A stretch of 64,000 nucleotides of DNA from Limanda limanda. Taxonomy: Eukaryota > Chordata > Actinopteri > Pleuronectiformes > Pleuronectidae. The stretch spans positions 20,041,523 through 20,105,522 of the forward strand of contig NC_083641.1 in assembly GCF_963576545.1 (NCBI RefSeq), in the 5' to 3' direction. This document shows positions 63,295 through 64,000 of the stretch, in pieces; position 1 is the stretch's first letter, and each line of letters begins with the position of its first letter. The position numbers and the translations under genes are program-made. The notes beneath the pieces are model-generated. The model searched no databases. It saw only the letters and a list, made by a program, of their open reading frames with translations, and had not been told where the DNA came from.

Positions 63295-64000
63295 ATGACG
63301 TCCATTCAGAGGTGGCCAGAACAAGGGTGGGCACTTTTACAGCTGCTGCTGGTGGCGTCTTTCTCTCAGGCTGAGGAGGCACAGTGCAGGCCGAGGGGGG
63401 ATCCTGAGAACCCTCTACTGTCTCAGGATGGGGACATCATGTTGGGGGGAATCTTCTCTTTCCACAGCAGCTGGAAAGACAGAGAGGAAACCTACACTCA
63501 CAAACCACTGCCACTGGAGTGCACCAGGTAAAATATTCAGTAGAAATCTGTGATATGGAAAATATCTACTGGAAGCAATGAATAGAGATAGAAAACAGAC
63601 TGAAACAAATATGATCAAACTAAGAAAATTCAAATTATGTTTTCTGTGCATTGATACCATCAGAGGCTTTCATTGAAACTGCTACGAAAAAATACAATTG
63701 TTGGACCAACTTGAAATAAATGAGCAGAAACCAAAATGAATTGAGTTAGTTCAACCTATAGTCAGCAAGTGATATTCACACAATTCCTAATTAGAGTTTG
63801 AGGAAAAAACTCCAACTGTGAAGTTGTCCATGCATTTTATTCTGGAAAGTGTTACCATATCTATAACTGTTTGCATTAAGTTTGAATTTCAGAGGGTTCC
63901 AGTTTGCCCAGGCTATGCTTTTTGCCATCGAGGAGATTAATAACATCACAAATTTACTGCCTGGCATCTCTCTGGGATATAAACTTTACGATACCTGTGG
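63295..64000 (+). CDS. OlfC / V2R-like olfactory receptor, copy 9 (5' part, cut by window end)
   Basis: Exon 1 is 63295-63527 and exon 2 starts at 63881 and runs off the window. Exon 1 encodes the same signal peptide, with EEAQCRPRG instead of EEPQCRQRG after the cleavage region. Exon 2 is type A and shares NNITNLL and GYKLYDT with copy 3. The spacer before it is also the sister of the spacer before copy 3 (both hold the Tol2-like element). No defect is visible in the part present. Confidence 0.88.

Overview
This is a vertebrate, almost certainly teleost fish, nuclear segment. It is filled by a head-to-tail array of class C GPCR genes of the OlfC / vomeronasal type 2 (V2R-like) olfactory receptor family, all on the + strand. 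Eight full-length copies (starts at 41, 7039, 16349, 24338, 32334, 40366, 47477, 54863) and the first exons of a ninth (63295) are present. Each gene has the same six-exon structure and, when spliced, encodes 857-858 residues: signal peptide, Venus-flytrap ligand-binding domain, nine-cysteine domain and seven-helix membrane domain with the [10 protein letters not shown] and [11 protein letters not shown] hallmarks. Exon borders were placed by GT/AG sites, reading phase and homology to the CaSR/OlfC family. The family identity and the abundance of hAT-type DNA transposons suggest a ray-finned fish; the species cannot be told from the sequence.

Each spacer between genes carries, at the same place, a decayed hAT transposon encoding a BED-finger transposase of the kind fused into GTF2IRD2. 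It lies in the same orientation as the receptors and its right terminal repeat ends 81-84 bp upstream of the next gene's TATA box. The repeating unit is therefore receptor gene plus hAT plus short promoter. Spacers 1, 2 and 8 keep the long form of the hAT. Spacers 3 to 7 carry internally deleted forms that received a 647-bp MITE (8-bp duplication ATGTAGAT). Spacers 3, 4 and 5 received a further 920-924 bp MITE; spacer 6 still shows its empty site. Spacer 7 has a 668-bp LTR-like insert inside its MITE. Spacers 2 and 8 share a Tol2-like hAT that holds antisense pieces of 18S rRNA and probably ITS1. In spacer 2 this is itself interrupted by an 826-bp inverted-repeat element whose empty site is seen in spacer 8.

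The nested insertions record how the array grew: genes 3 to 6 with their spacers are recent repeats of an approximately 8-kb unit, and the proteins of copies 5 and 6 differ at one residue. Copies 2 and 3 look like reciprocal mosaics of two older gene types. Copy 4 has lost its ATG (ATA). All copies should function, if at all, as separate amino-acid odorant receptors, each expressed from its own TATA promoter in olfactory sensory neurons (family knowledge, not shown here). No bacterial, CRISPR or operon-like system is present.
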